Assembly (NCBI GenBank): GCA_029204225.1
Contig: CM055111.1
Location: 23,866,899-23,930,898 of the forward strand
DNA length: 64,000 bases
Direction: 5' to 3'
Source: Diphasiastrum complanatum
Taxonomy: Eukaryota > Streptophyta > Lycopodiopsida > Lycopodiales > Lycopodiaceae
The notes beneath the pieces were generated by a model. That model saw nothing but the letters and a program-made list of their open reading frames with translations, did no database searches and had not been told where the DNA came from. Numbering within the stretch: position 1 is the stretch's first letter; each line of letters opens with the position of its first letter. The position numbers and the translations under genes were made by a program. Of the stretch, positions 46,381 through 57,392 are shown in pieces.

Positions 46381-47050
46381 TACTTTGAATGGATCTTAAA
46401 ATCTGAAACCTTCCACAGGCGAAGTGAAACTTGAGCTCAGTAGAGAAATCCAAATATCAGGAAAAAGTTCGTCAAACCGCCTCTCTTTTCAAAACAAGGT
46501 AGCAATTACTGAAAAATTATATGGGCGTCTATCGATACTGAGGTATGTGACTTGACGATCTTCGTTAGAGTCTGCCCTCTGCTACATCAAAACTTCTGGA
46601 TCTTTGCGGTCGATCTGACACAGTAAAACACAAAATCTTCAAAGCAACCAAATAAAACAAAGTCTTCCCAAAAGAAAAAAACACCGATAGCATGACGATC
46701 AATTGCCTGTCATACGCATTTTGCTGTGTCACATCAAGACTGAAGCCTTTTCGGTCGTCCACACAAACAGGGGCGCAGCCGCTTCGTCAGAAACAAAACC
46801 GCAAAGGTTTTCGTTAAGAAATAAAGATCTCATTTCAATTAAAGTTGTGTTTTAGCGCTCAAAGCCGACGTTGATGCTGCAACACACACCGTACATTTAT
46901 TTAACTTCCAAGAAAAAAAATTGCAATCAGAGTCATCAATAATAATATGTGGAAATTTTTCACCTACCTCCCGACCCCACCTACCAACACAATGCACGTG
47001 GTAGAGATTCAGATAAGGATTGTAATCTTTATAAATGTGCTCTTAAAAAA
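46381..47050 (-). promoter_or_regulatory. 5' flank of the small minus-strand gene
   Basis: This is where the 5' UTR and promoter of the minus-strand gene should lie. I see no decisive TATA box. A 65-codon minus frame at 46762-46565 has no recognisable domain and is probably UTR. Confidence 0.35.
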
Positions 47051-47054
47051 CATG

Positions 47055-47170
47055 GCCCCCCATCACCCCCCCCCCCATTTACAATTTAGGTAACTCCCAC
47101 TTCTGGTAGTGCTAACCCCCCACACCCCCCCCCCCCCCCCTTTACAATTTAGGTAACTCCCAGTTCTCTT
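47055..47170. repeat. Poly-C tract plus 50-bp duplication
   Basis: Two units each have a run of 10-18 C followed by TTTACAATTTAGGTAACTCC, CAxTTCT and TAGTGCTAAC. Second C run at 47124-47140. Long C runs are error-prone in sequencing, so their lengths are uncertain. Confidence 0.8.
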
Positions 47171-47449
47171 AGTGCTAACTTGTGCGAGTTCATTGACTGG
47201 CATTTTTGTTGACTCACCTACAGTTATCTGTCTCAGGTACCTTTGTTGTGACCGAGGTGCCACCCTAGTTGCAAGTTAGTAACTGAGGAGAAGCTATGGA
47301 GGAGAAGAGACGTGCAACATAGGGAGGCAAAGACGGCATCAGAGTGAACTGTGAGAGTTGGATTCAACACTAACTGAAGCACAAGTTAGCTTAAAGAAGG
47401 CGTTTCACAAGAATTAAGCAATGTCACAAAATGAAATAATTAAAATTGG

Positions 47450-47740
47450 AGTTAACTGTATCCGTTAACTAACTTGTGTGAGTTAAGTGTAAGTGGGCCA
47501 ACACTCTTCTCATTTAGCTTGTGAGTGAGCACTGAGCACTAACAGAAAATGACTAATTTATTATAAGTGGTTGACTAGCTTTTGGGTAGTAAATTATAAC
47601 TGAATCCGTTAAATAACTTGTGTGAGTTAAGTATAAGTGGGCCAACACTCTTCTCATTTAGCTTGTGAGTGGGCATTGAGCACTAACCTAAAATGACTAA
47701 TTTATTATAAGTAGTTGACTAGCTTTTGGGCACTAAATGA
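47450..47740 (+). repeat. 144-bp tandem duplication
   Basis: Copies at about 47450-47593 and 47594-47737 share ATCCGTTAA, ACTTGTGTGAGTTAAG, GTGGGCCAACACTCTTCTC and GTTGACTAGCTTTTGGG at an offset of 144 bp. Non-coding. Confidence 0.85.
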
Positions 47741-49895
47741 TAAATCATAATAATAAAAAGAGAAAAAAAAAAGTACATACCTTTTATCAAGAAAATTTTT
47801 GAGAAGAGAGACATAGATACACACAACCACACATTATTTTTTATTCAAATAGACATGTCCCTAGTTTCTCATCGCGCGTGACATCTATCCTATTTGACCC
47901 ATAAGTTTTTGAGACTTCTTACACTTTTACATACATATTCTAAAAAAATTGATATCGTTACATGTGTGTGTGCTTGTAAATCTTGAGGCCAACTAAAAAT
48001 CCGCCCGAGCCTCGCGTGTGCTTGGAATTGAAAAATCAAGTAAATTTCATGTGGCATTTTGCTGCTCTTGTCGGTGTCATTTGGCACGTTGAGGCCAAAC
48101 TGATGGGCAATGCCTCTAAAGGCCGACAAAGTGTGTGGGAATAAGGCCATGTGTGATAAATTTCTACCCCTGATAAATTGACATGTATGCTTTTGTCCCA
48201 TACGTTTTTGGCAGTTCCTACAAATAAAGAAAAAAAAACATCTACTCCTATATGCATGTGCGCACGTATGGTTGTGGAGGCCAAAATCTTGGCATCCGAG
48301 TGTGTCGTGCGTTTAGGAAACTAAAAAAAAAAAGGGGAAAATTTTGAGGCCCTCAAAAAATTAAAGTTTATGTTGGGTATTGTTTTGCCCTATAGGTGCT
48401 AACTGGTGGGGCCAAATGGGTGGGTAGTGCCTAGAAGGGCTCCCTTCAAATTTTCAACAATGATCAAAGAAATTTAGTCAAAAACCTCAATTTGATTTGC
48501 AACATGAAAAGTGCAAGTTCTCATAGTAGAATAAATAGTACATTAGAATGGTCTCAATGGAAGGGGATAAGGGGAGGGGCCCCCAATCTCTTTGTTATGG
48601 GCTTCCTCCTTTCCATGAATGGAGAGTTGCCCTAGGTGGCATTAACACATGCCACATATGGCCTCTCATTAACACATGCCACCCATGGCCTCTCATTAAG
48701 AAGTGGTCAAGGAGTGCAATGGGGCAATCCTGACCACCCCTTTGCTTGCCCAATTTTCTCTTTTTAAAGTCACAATTTCACTCCCTACATGGTGCACTTT
48801 TCAAGAAGCCCCCATCAATGTGAGTGGACCTTTCCATGCATTTAGTTGCCCTAGGGAGGCTAGGGTCTTTAGTGGGCCCATGGCTTGAGAGACAATCAAT
48901 GCCTAAATTTATCTTATCCATATTCAAATTTTAGGTTGACCCATCGATTCTTAATGAGGTAGCTCTTTATATCAAAATTTATGATTTGGCAAGATTTATT
49001 TTAGCCTTGCCTTGTTAAGGCAAGAATATGTTTTCATGTTGGTCAAGGAAGTACATGAGAAAGTCAAAATCAAAAGAAGTTCTTGAAGATTTAAAGATGT
49101 CACTAGAAAATGAAGAGAAATATACCATAAAAGCCTACACTCTCTTTAAAGACAACGAATGGGTAGTATGGAGTATCCAAAGTCAACTAAATTAATAATA
49201 TGTAGAAGGTAGGTAGTTCCTACATCCATGAATAATACACTCAAGTGCATCGATAGCATGCAAACATATAGCATTCATAAATAGCTCTTCTATCTTGTTA
49301 ATTTGTTCTCCACACCAGTGCTCGGGAAAACCGGCATTGTTAAGGAATGGAACCGGCATAATTCATAAAGAATCGGCATATGAATATTTTAAAAGAATGT
49401 AAATTTCTTAAAAAATTGACAATTTTAAAACTGTACCGGATTTTAGCTGCTTCATTAAGTTTTTGCATGTTGAACCTACGGTTACTTTTTAGACTTGGAG
49501 GATTATATACATTGTATTTCAAAATGTACAGGTTTTTTAATGGCTTGTTTCAAATTGTGGAGGAAATTTTTTTGCATGTAAATAGTAAATATTAAATAGT
49601 ATGTACTATGGAAATTGGAATTATGGGTAATGGTCGTGGGGCCACACTCCAGAGTCCAAAGTCCAAAGTCCACAATGTCATAGTTCATTTGAATTATGAG
49701 GCTTGAAGCCTTGACAATTCAAAATTTGAGTCTCCAACTCCATGTGGCCATTGGCCCTTGGGACTCTAACTAATTAAATGCACCGCTATTGTGATTCAAT
49801 GCATTCAAGTTTGAACATTCGAGAATCCAAAATCCAGATCCATGTTAATCTTCGAAGTTCCAACTTCCAAGTTTTTGCGCAATGCATTATGCAGT
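47741..49895. other. Unannotated interval
   Basis: No clear gene. From 48540 to 48900 the base composition becomes GC-richer, with a 27-bp direct repeat (ATTAACACATGCCAC at 48641 and 48669). It might be part of a diverged LTR. The remainder is AT-rich. Confidence 0.3.
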
Positions 49896-50077
49896 GCTAG
49901 AGTAGAAGGAGCAGTGCAGCGTGCTTGTCGCTCACGGCTCGGGAAACCTCTTTCCACTTACCCTAGCAAAATCGGCACGATCGTGACTGAGGAAAAACTT
50001 TTCCAAGCAGTTCAACTGAAAAGGAGGGAGGAGAGAGTTTTAAGACAAATATTGAAGACTATGGCAAGTGTGCATTA
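49896..50077 (+). pseudogene. Possible terminal exon of a SET-type protein methyltransferase
   Basis: After a plausible acceptor (ATTATGCAG/TGC at 49895) an open stretch of about 60 codons runs to TAG at 50075-50077. It reads ARVEGAVQRACRSRLGKPLS, TYPSKIGTIVTEE and LFQAVQLKRREERVLRQILK. The sequence looks truly coding. Its pattern (R-x-L-x-x-Y-x-T/S-x-I, then a basic L-R-x-x-E-x-x-I/V-L) resembles the end of the Rubisco-LSMT substrate-binding domain found after SET domains. No other exon of such a gene was found nearby, so this may be an isolated captured exon or a gene whose other exons I cannot see. Confidence 0.35.
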
Positions 50078-51106
50078 GCGCATTCAAAACCCATCTGCTC
50101 GAGACTGCTTTAAGGTCTGTTTCGGCCTTGGTTGGTCCTCTTCTTTTACAAACTTAATCACTCAAAACATTAGTTCCATCAAAAGTTATGTGGGCAGAAG
50201 CTTATTGTGTGCAGGTGAGAGCAAAGAAGGTGTGTTCAAAAATTCTATATATGATTGTTATGTTTGCGAGCTTGTTTCAATTCTCAAAAGTGCTCAGTAT
50301 CTTTATTTAAAAGATCCAACTCTTGTCTGCTAACCAGACCCACGAGTGGCACAAGACCACGAAAATTTTCAGTGTTTGTATTTGATGGATTAGAACTGGA
50401 CATCATAATGCACTCCTCACAGTTCTATCTAGCTAAAGAAAGCTGTTGTTGGATTTTTGTCTAATACAATACAAGTGACACACATGTGGTTTGAGGATTT
50501 TTCTCTACATATTTTTGTGTGAAAAACTTCAAAAATGGACTTTATTTTGAACTTGTTTGATTTCTGGAATGAGAATCGTTTGTTATCATTGAATCAAATA
50601 TGTCCTTTGTAATATGTTTGCTCAAACATTGTGGAGGATAAAGCTTCTACGCATGAGCATGAAATAAACTATTTGTGCTTTTATAGCCGAGCAGGTGTTC
50701 TAAATTAAGTGACCATTTATTACATGGAACATATGTTCTCTATAAACGACTGATGTGCTATTAAATGCATGACACTTTAATTAACGGAAAATTTTTTGAA
50801 AGGGCGATATTGATGCAATGAGACTGACTACTTAGTACTATTTAGTACTTACCCGTCTCTCAAAGTTTTTTCCATCTGTTCAAATCAGCCAGATAATTAA
50901 ATCTTCTATTTTGGCAACCGTTGTAGCATTCGAATAAGCTACTGTAAGCGATCAAAGGCTCATGATTCTGTTGCAAATCCGTAAACTAAAAAGGTCAGAT
51001 GAGTGAGTGTTGTTTGCAACAACGGTGATGAGGCTTCTTGATCAAAGAGTGTGAGAAGAAGAGGCTGAAGCAACAAATGCTTTCCATAGATTACTTCGGC
51101 ACCTAC
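50078..51106. other. Unannotated interval
   Basis: No exon-like or transposon sequence was recognised. Confidence 0.3.
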
Positions 51107-51158
51107 ATCAAGTCTTTGGCTTGCTGATCGCCGTTGATTAGCAAGCCAAAGACTTGAT
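51107..51158. repeat. 22-bp-arm hairpin with 8-nt loop
   Basis: Left arm 51107-51128 (ATCAAGTCTTTGGCTTGCTG plus AT), loop CGCCGTTG, right arm 51137-51158. All pairs are Watson-Crick except one G-T. It is far stronger than expected by chance in AT-rich DNA. It could be a foldback element core or a short RNA hairpin. At about 52 nt it is short for a typical plant miRNA precursor. Confidence 0.8.
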
Positions 51159-51639
51159 ATTAGAAATAGTGGAATTTTTATCTACAGTTCGCATGTCCAC
51201 ATCAAACACAGAATATCAGCTTGTATATCTAGAATTTGTGCTTAAAAATCAACACAAGTATATGTCTCAGGCAAAGCTGGTCCGTGAATTACTCCTCTAA
51301 TATTAACCTCCCTATACATCTATGAACACAACTGTTTGCAACGATTTTTTTTTTTCCCAACATCAGACTCTCATCATGAGTCTGAGAGAATCCAAGTCTG
51401 TAGAAAACGTGAAGAAGAAAATCAGTAGAAGAAAATTTTCACTCGTAGGAGGGATCAGAACAGAAAGAAACTCCAATATAGCATAATCAAAGGAATCTTG
51501 GCTTTTGAATATGCAAGAAAAGTCACTGCCCTCAAGCTATATATCAAAATCAACCTCATCCTTAAGAAATATTTATGCACCATGAATGAAAACCATGTTC
51601 GAAATGATCAAAAACCCCAGAGACAGTCCACTTCTAATA

Positions 51640-52176
51640 TTCCTCCTGAGGCAACACTTTTATAGAGTGTTGCAGGCATCTCCTAGACCTCAATCACCGA
51701 ATTGTTCTAAGATAGGCTTGAGTGCAGCAAATGAGGCGCTTCTTAAACCAAGTTTTTTCCTATCCATTCACTGTGATCAAGACTTTTGTGAAAAAGTTGA
51801 ACACCTTCGTTCACAGGTTCTACGTATGGCTCTACCTTGCATTGCCTTAAATTCCCACGTTGCAGTATGTTGGAATATTGCTCAGCCAAAACCTTTGGAT
51901 ACTGATCTGATTCCTTCCAGGAAATCGCACTCGAATTCGATCCAAGTGTCGTAACTTCGATACATTGTTTGAGGACATGGATGCGCCGGAGGTCTGTCCA
52001 ATGTTTGGGTTGTAAATATCAAAGTAAGATGGACACTTCATCATGCTCTTTCCAATGTCAGAGGTATTACAACATGCAGCAGCTATTTGTGGAACTTCTA
52101 GGGATGTCGTTCTGCTTGATCCTCTTGAGTGATTCCAGCTTGCGAATTCACTTCTGGCATTAGAAAATAATCTCAT
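51640..52176 (-). pseudogene. Possible coding remnant of unknown origin
   Basis: On the minus strand an open frame from 52176 (SLEVPQIAAACCNTSDIGKS, then YFDIYNPNIGQTSGAS) may pass by a frameshift near 51950 into a second frame with ESDQYPKVLAEQYSNILQ and VEPVNEGVQLFHKSL, closing in TAA near 51750. Residue composition is protein-like, but I recognise no family. It could be a pseudogene fragment or chance. Confidence 0.2.
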
Positions 52177-54779
52177 GTCCTACGGCTGATATGTTTGAGC
52201 TTCTCACGCAACAGATCCAATCTGGTATGGTGTGGGAGATGGGCACTGAAGGTGAAGACAAAAGGAAATGTATGTAGGAAATTTAAGTTTTCAAAAGGAA
52301 AGTTGTAGGATTTTAGACTTTCAAAAAAAAATTGTGCATGAAAAGTGAGGTCATCTTTTTCGAAGTTCAGGATTTTGAAGGTAAAAAAAATATGATTCCG
52401 AGAACTCCAAGTTTATACCAGAGTTTGTTACGGTAAGTGTCAAGAGGTTTCCCGAGCACTGCTCCACACTATGCTTATGAAGACATAGGCAAGTCACATT
52501 GGCTTGTCATTTTAGTGTAGTGATATTAGTTATTTTGATAGGGATCTAAGCTCCCCAAACCTTCTTGCTCTACAACACCTTTGCTACAAGCCACAACACA
52601 ACATATATCAGTGTTTCGATTTCAATTCATAGTAAGAAAAGTGTACTTCGTGCCACATAAAGAGCATCAAAGAATTGCTCATTTTTTCACATAAAGGCCA
52701 TTCAAGATATGTGCATGTGTGGTGGTAGAGGGTTCTTGGTGTGGGATTTAACCCACACATGGGAGATGTCCAAGAAAATGTGTGTGTGTGTGTGTGTGTA
52801 AGCTCATCAAGAAGTCGGTCTATGTGCAACATGAAAGGCGATATTAAAATGGATCCTTTGTTAGCCAAAGTAATAATGGTTGCTATCAAGTGCCCTTTAT
52901 GCAATGCTGCAAAGGATAGTTGAGAGTCACTTTTTGTGCAAACTTCTCCACCTTTCTATACACAAAAAGGAAATGCCAAAGTGTACTCTTTATTCAAAAA
53001 GAAGTTTTGGTGGAATAAAGGGAGACCTAGGAAGAGCTATCATTTACCAACAAAAAGCACCCATATTTCCTAATGGTAATGGCTAAACATTATAGCAAAA
53101 TATGTCAAATTGATATGGGACCACAATTACCTAAAGAATGAACAAAGTGCACGATTTCTTGTTTATAGCAAGGTATGTAGTACATGTGGTCACAATTTTC
53201 CTTAGTGCTTGAATAGCCAAGAATTTGATAGTACTACTTCAAATGCCAAAATTTTCAAAGAAAACTTTAAAGGTGGAATTGGTCATGTTTGAACTAGTTG
53301 GCTTCTTGAAAGATCCGCTCTTAAAATGAAGTAGCATTTTTATGGAACTATAACGCAAATCACATCGCACAATCAATAGGCTCACAAAGAAAGGTAGAGG
53401 TACTAATACATCTTCCTTTAATATTACTACTTCATTATGAACAAATTTCATCCAAAAGAATATGTACTTTAAGAATATCTATCTTGGGAATGATTTAAGA
53501 CTTTGAACCCTTTGTAATCATTTTTATTGAATGTCATTTTTATATTTGAAAGTTTCTTGGTTGAAAATTGTTTTCATTGTGATTCTGTATAGTTATCATC
53601 ATGCAACAATAACATTTGCATGTATATTGATACAAGATGCAACCTAAATGTGTTTGATCTAGCAACACAATGAATAAGGGCGTGTTCTATAGATCGTGTA
53701 AATTGATATTGCCAATTTTCATTCAAATTTGATTCATTGCTACCTGTCTTCTATGCAGCAATAATCAAATGTTATTGTGTAGTTTATGGATTTAGATGTT
53801 ATTCGCAAATTTTGCTAGTCAAATTGGCAAAAACTGAATATGCTTGTTTCTTATGCCCAAATTTTTGGTAAAGACTCATTAATTCCATTTGTGAAGTCAA
53901 CATGCTTCTGCCGTCATTCTTTCAAATGGTCCTTATTTTTTGGGAGATGAATTTGTACATCTTTTGACACTGCAGTGATTCTTTACTACTAAAGATTTAT
54001 AAGTTTCACTATGGGTTGATCTTCTTTATTTTCCACCCATATCTTGGTTTTTGCTCCCCACAATAATCTCCTTGTTAGAGGAAACACTTATTTTACTTGT
54101 GCCTAAGTCCTGTCAATCTCCAGTCAAAGCATTAAAATTCATTTGAAATTTTTGGTTTTGGGTTCGGTGTTGAAATCTACTAGGAGTTCGTGTTATTTAA
54201 GAAAGAGCAAAGATTCCATTCCTGTGACAACTTATGACACCTCCATGAAATATGAAATTTCAGCTTTCATTCACGTTTCAAGTTTTCCCTACATTCTGAT
54301 AGTAGGGATTAGGGAGCATTAATCAGATCATTGCAAGTTTAAATTTTCACTATATGCGCTCCAGATGTTTAAATCAGAATATTAGGTGCACAATTTGCTA
54401 GTTTGCATCAGCCATGGTACTGTAGAACTTTTAGAGTAATATATAATTCTGCCTTAGAATTTGTAACTGTCGGATAGGTAGCAATATAGAATAATATGTA
54501 GAAGTAAATTTCAAACGCATTCTAAGAATAGTTTGAGATTTCAATAATGAATGGCTGGAGATACAAAAAGTAGTTCCACATTTGAAGTTGTCTATAATGT
54601 TTCAGAGGAATTGATGTCCCCAAAAAACATCGCAAACTTGAAGTAACATTGCTATTCTAAAAGCAAATAAGTTTCTTGATAATCCAAAGATTGCAATAGA
54701 GGATATCTGCACCAGATAATCGCAGCAAAGGACCACAGATATATGCATGAATGGTATAGATTTAACAATCTCTATAAGA
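52177..54779. other. Unannotated interval with (GT)n microsatellite
   Basis: A (GT)n run lies at 52779-52799. No gene, transposon protein or structured repeat was otherwise recognised. AT-rich. Confidence 0.35.
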
Positions 54780-54789
54780 AACAACAAAT

Positions 54790-54912
54790 GAGCTCCAAGC
54801 GAAGAAGCATACTTATCAGAACACTGGAAGACTTGGTTTCCAAGGGGGGGCTTGAACTTGGGATCAGAGAAACTTTGGATGCCAAGCTAAGCAACTGAGC
54901 CAACCCCGTTGG
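54790..54912 (-). repeat. tRNA-derived SINE (or tRNA-like relic)
   Basis: On the minus strand GGGGTTGGCTCAGTTGC (A box, complement of 54891-54907) is followed about 30 bp later by CCCAAGTTCAAGCCCC (B box, complement of about 54845-54860). This is an internal RNA polymerase III promoter as in plant SINEs. It is not a functional tRNA: anticodon and acceptor stems do not form. The 3' limit is a guess. Confidence 0.6.
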
Positions 54913-55523
54913 ATAAAATACTGGAATATGGAGCCAGCTACTTGAAAATGGCCCCTTCATTTAGCTGACTGAGTTAATCATCATCCTTAAATTCCCTGTT
55001 GAGCATTCAGTAATGCACAGATCAGCACATCTGTATTGTGACGCAATATAATGTATAGACAAAAGCTATAAACAGCTATCACAATCATGTTGAACATCTA
55101 ACCAGATATGGTACAAAAAGAAACATGAAAATTTGACAGATTCCAGATTTTTCAATGCTTCAACGTACACATAAAATTCATCCTTTACGACAGTTGACCA
55201 CATTATTACAGCACATTAAATACCACACATGAAATTTTTACAGTTTCCAGAATTTTCAGCTCTCAAATGTTATGACATATTCATATGAGACCTGTCTAAG
55301 GAAGACAGGGATGCATGTGATTCAAATTTTCTTCAGAGCATTCAGAGCAAAAAAGGTTATGAAAAATGCATAAAGTTTCTCTCTTAAGAAAACTTTGAAG
55401 GAAATTAGGGACTTGTAACCAAGACCAATACAGACCTTATTGGGGTCTTTATTCAATTTGCCCCTCATTTTTATCACATGGTCATTTGCTAAGTTTGACT
55501 CAATCCCTACTTTTATTTCTTAA

Positions 55524-55618
55524 GTGAATAAAGCTTAGGCTAACGGGTTAGGTCCAAGAGGTAGGGTGCAGACAACCTCTTGGACCTAAGCTTTAGTGAA
55601 TAAAGCTTAGGCTAACGG
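55524..55618 (+). repeat. 72-bp tandem duplication containing a perfect 15-bp hairpin
   Basis: GTGAATAAAGCTTAGGCTAA recurs at 55524 and 55596. Between them, TTAGGTCCAAGAGGT (55548-55562) and its exact inverse (55575-55589) enclose a 12-nt loop. A third GGTCCAAGGGG word follows at 55639. No coding role. Confidence 0.85.
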
Positions 55619-56882
55619 AAGTCTAGGTTAGGTGTTAGGTCCAAGGGGTAGGCCACAGACCACCTTGGAATTCATGCCATGTGGATGTATGCCCTAATCT
55701 CATAGCCTCCTGGAAGGTCCCAACTTCCCTTGGCCTCCAGAACAACTTTCCCACCACTGCCTCTGGCTGCCGCAAATTCTTCCTCGAGCCACATTTCTAC
55801 CAGCTCTGGCCAACGACCTGCTTGGGTCTCCAATCTTTACTGATCGGGCTGATTTGGGTCAAGTTTCATATGAGTGACAGGCTGCATTAAGCTTACTATT
55901 TGCACTTTCAAATACTTGCAGGCTCAAACCTTCTGTCTAAAGGTTTGAAGGTTCTACAGTTCCTCTACACCAGACCAGCTATTTTTTGGTAGGCCTGGTA
56001 CAGATTGTTTTAGGAGTTATCAATGTATGGCAGCTCGTCATCACTCTGGTTCTATTTAACAGTAAATAGCAAGCTTTTCTGGTTCCATGAAGTTTATCCG
56101 GTTTCTTGTAGCAGCAAATATTTTCTTGATAAGATGTTATGAGGGTGATAACGGAATTGAATTTCTTTTCATAGTTCAGCTTACATCCACAGGCCATTTA
56201 CGGCCAGTACACATCCCTTTGCGATTCTGCTAACATCTCCAAGCCATTTACAGCGGGTATGCACTTCCTTTACAGAGTCTTCTATGGTGGGCTGGTGAAT
56301 CAAAACCAGCTAATTCATTGTTACCTTGGTTGGATAGTGAATGGTTGTAACTTATCACTCAGTGACTTTTGTTCAGAGCCTAAGTGAGCATTCCCTTCCA
56401 CATACTTAAGCTGAGTATTATCCCTATTACGCTTACATCTGCATAGCCCTGATGGATAGTTCTGAGGAAAGGATACAACAATTACGCTGTGCTACAGATA
56501 CATGACTATGCAGCAGTTAACAGGCTTCTATGCAACCTAATTGATTGCATTTTCTATACAGATTTCTATGAAACATTCTAATACATCTATGGATCAGTAC
56601 AGCCTTCTACTATGATGAATAAAAGTTCTATCTCTACTATACCTCTTGTTGTTCCTAGAGCTCATGCTCGACTTGTAGATCCTGAGGATTATGAGAGTTC
56701 ACTCTTATGTGATTCCAGGGATAATGTAAAGTTTACGACGTATTGTTTATTTGGATTCACCCAATGGCAGTGCACTGGAAAACTGATTGGCTAAGCTTCA
56801 GACATATTTTGAGATATAACCAAAGACTGTGTCATGTGCAATCACAGCATCCCAACATTGAATCCATTCTTAAACATTAAAT
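55619..56882. other. Unannotated interval
   Basis: No gene was recognised; small ORFs lack motifs and conserved spacing. Confidence 0.3.
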
Positions 56883-57120
56883 CAAAGTTCCAAGTGCCAT
56901 ACCACGGCACCTGGTACGGCACGGGTTCCATAGGTGCCATCTAACTTCAGTTCCACGGCACCTGTTTTTTTTCTTTTTAGTGTCATTTTTTGGTATAAAA
57001 ACTTCAAAAGAAAAAAATTTTAAAAAAAAAAACCCAGGTGCCGTACTACGGCACGTGTGCCGTGGTACGGCACTTGTACGGCACTCAGACCCCACAGCAC
57101 CTGTGCCATGGGGAACTTTG
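56883..57120. mobile_element. hAT-like MITE (238 bp)
   Basis: Perfect 9-bp inverted ends, CAAAGTTCC...GGAACTTTG, lie between an 8-bp target duplication with one mismatch (CATTAAAT 56875-56882, CAGTAAAT 57121-57128). The left arm iterates GTGCCATACCACGGCACC-type words, the right arm GGTGCCGTACTACGGCAC, GTGCCGTGGTACGGCAC and GTACGGCAC. The core is T-rich then A-rich. It has the same architecture as the SGF29-intron element with a different palindromic word. No ORF. Confidence 0.8.
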
Positions 57121-57392
57121 CAGTAAATTAACATGGTGAAAGCAAGAAATCAAGAGAAATTAAAGAAACCTTCACAAAATTAGGCAAAGCAAGATAGAAA
57201 TCTCCATTACTAGTGATCATACAACCATTATTACTAAGCCCGCCACTAACAAACATAATGCAGGCGGGTGCTTAAATCCATTTATTAACATTCCTATTGA
57301 CTATTCCTATTCTAATTTCACTCCATGGCTATATTTAGCGAATATTAACATTGAGCACATGTGCTAAATACATGCAGGACATGACACTTCCC

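Noticed and set aside
51107-51158. Plant microRNA gene
   Set aside because: The foldback is only ~52 nt with a tiny loop, shorter than typical plant precursors. No target evidence is available here.
54841-54912. Functional tRNA gene on the minus strand
   Set aside because: A and B boxes are present, but acceptor and anticodon stems do not pair. A SINE or tRNA relic fits better.
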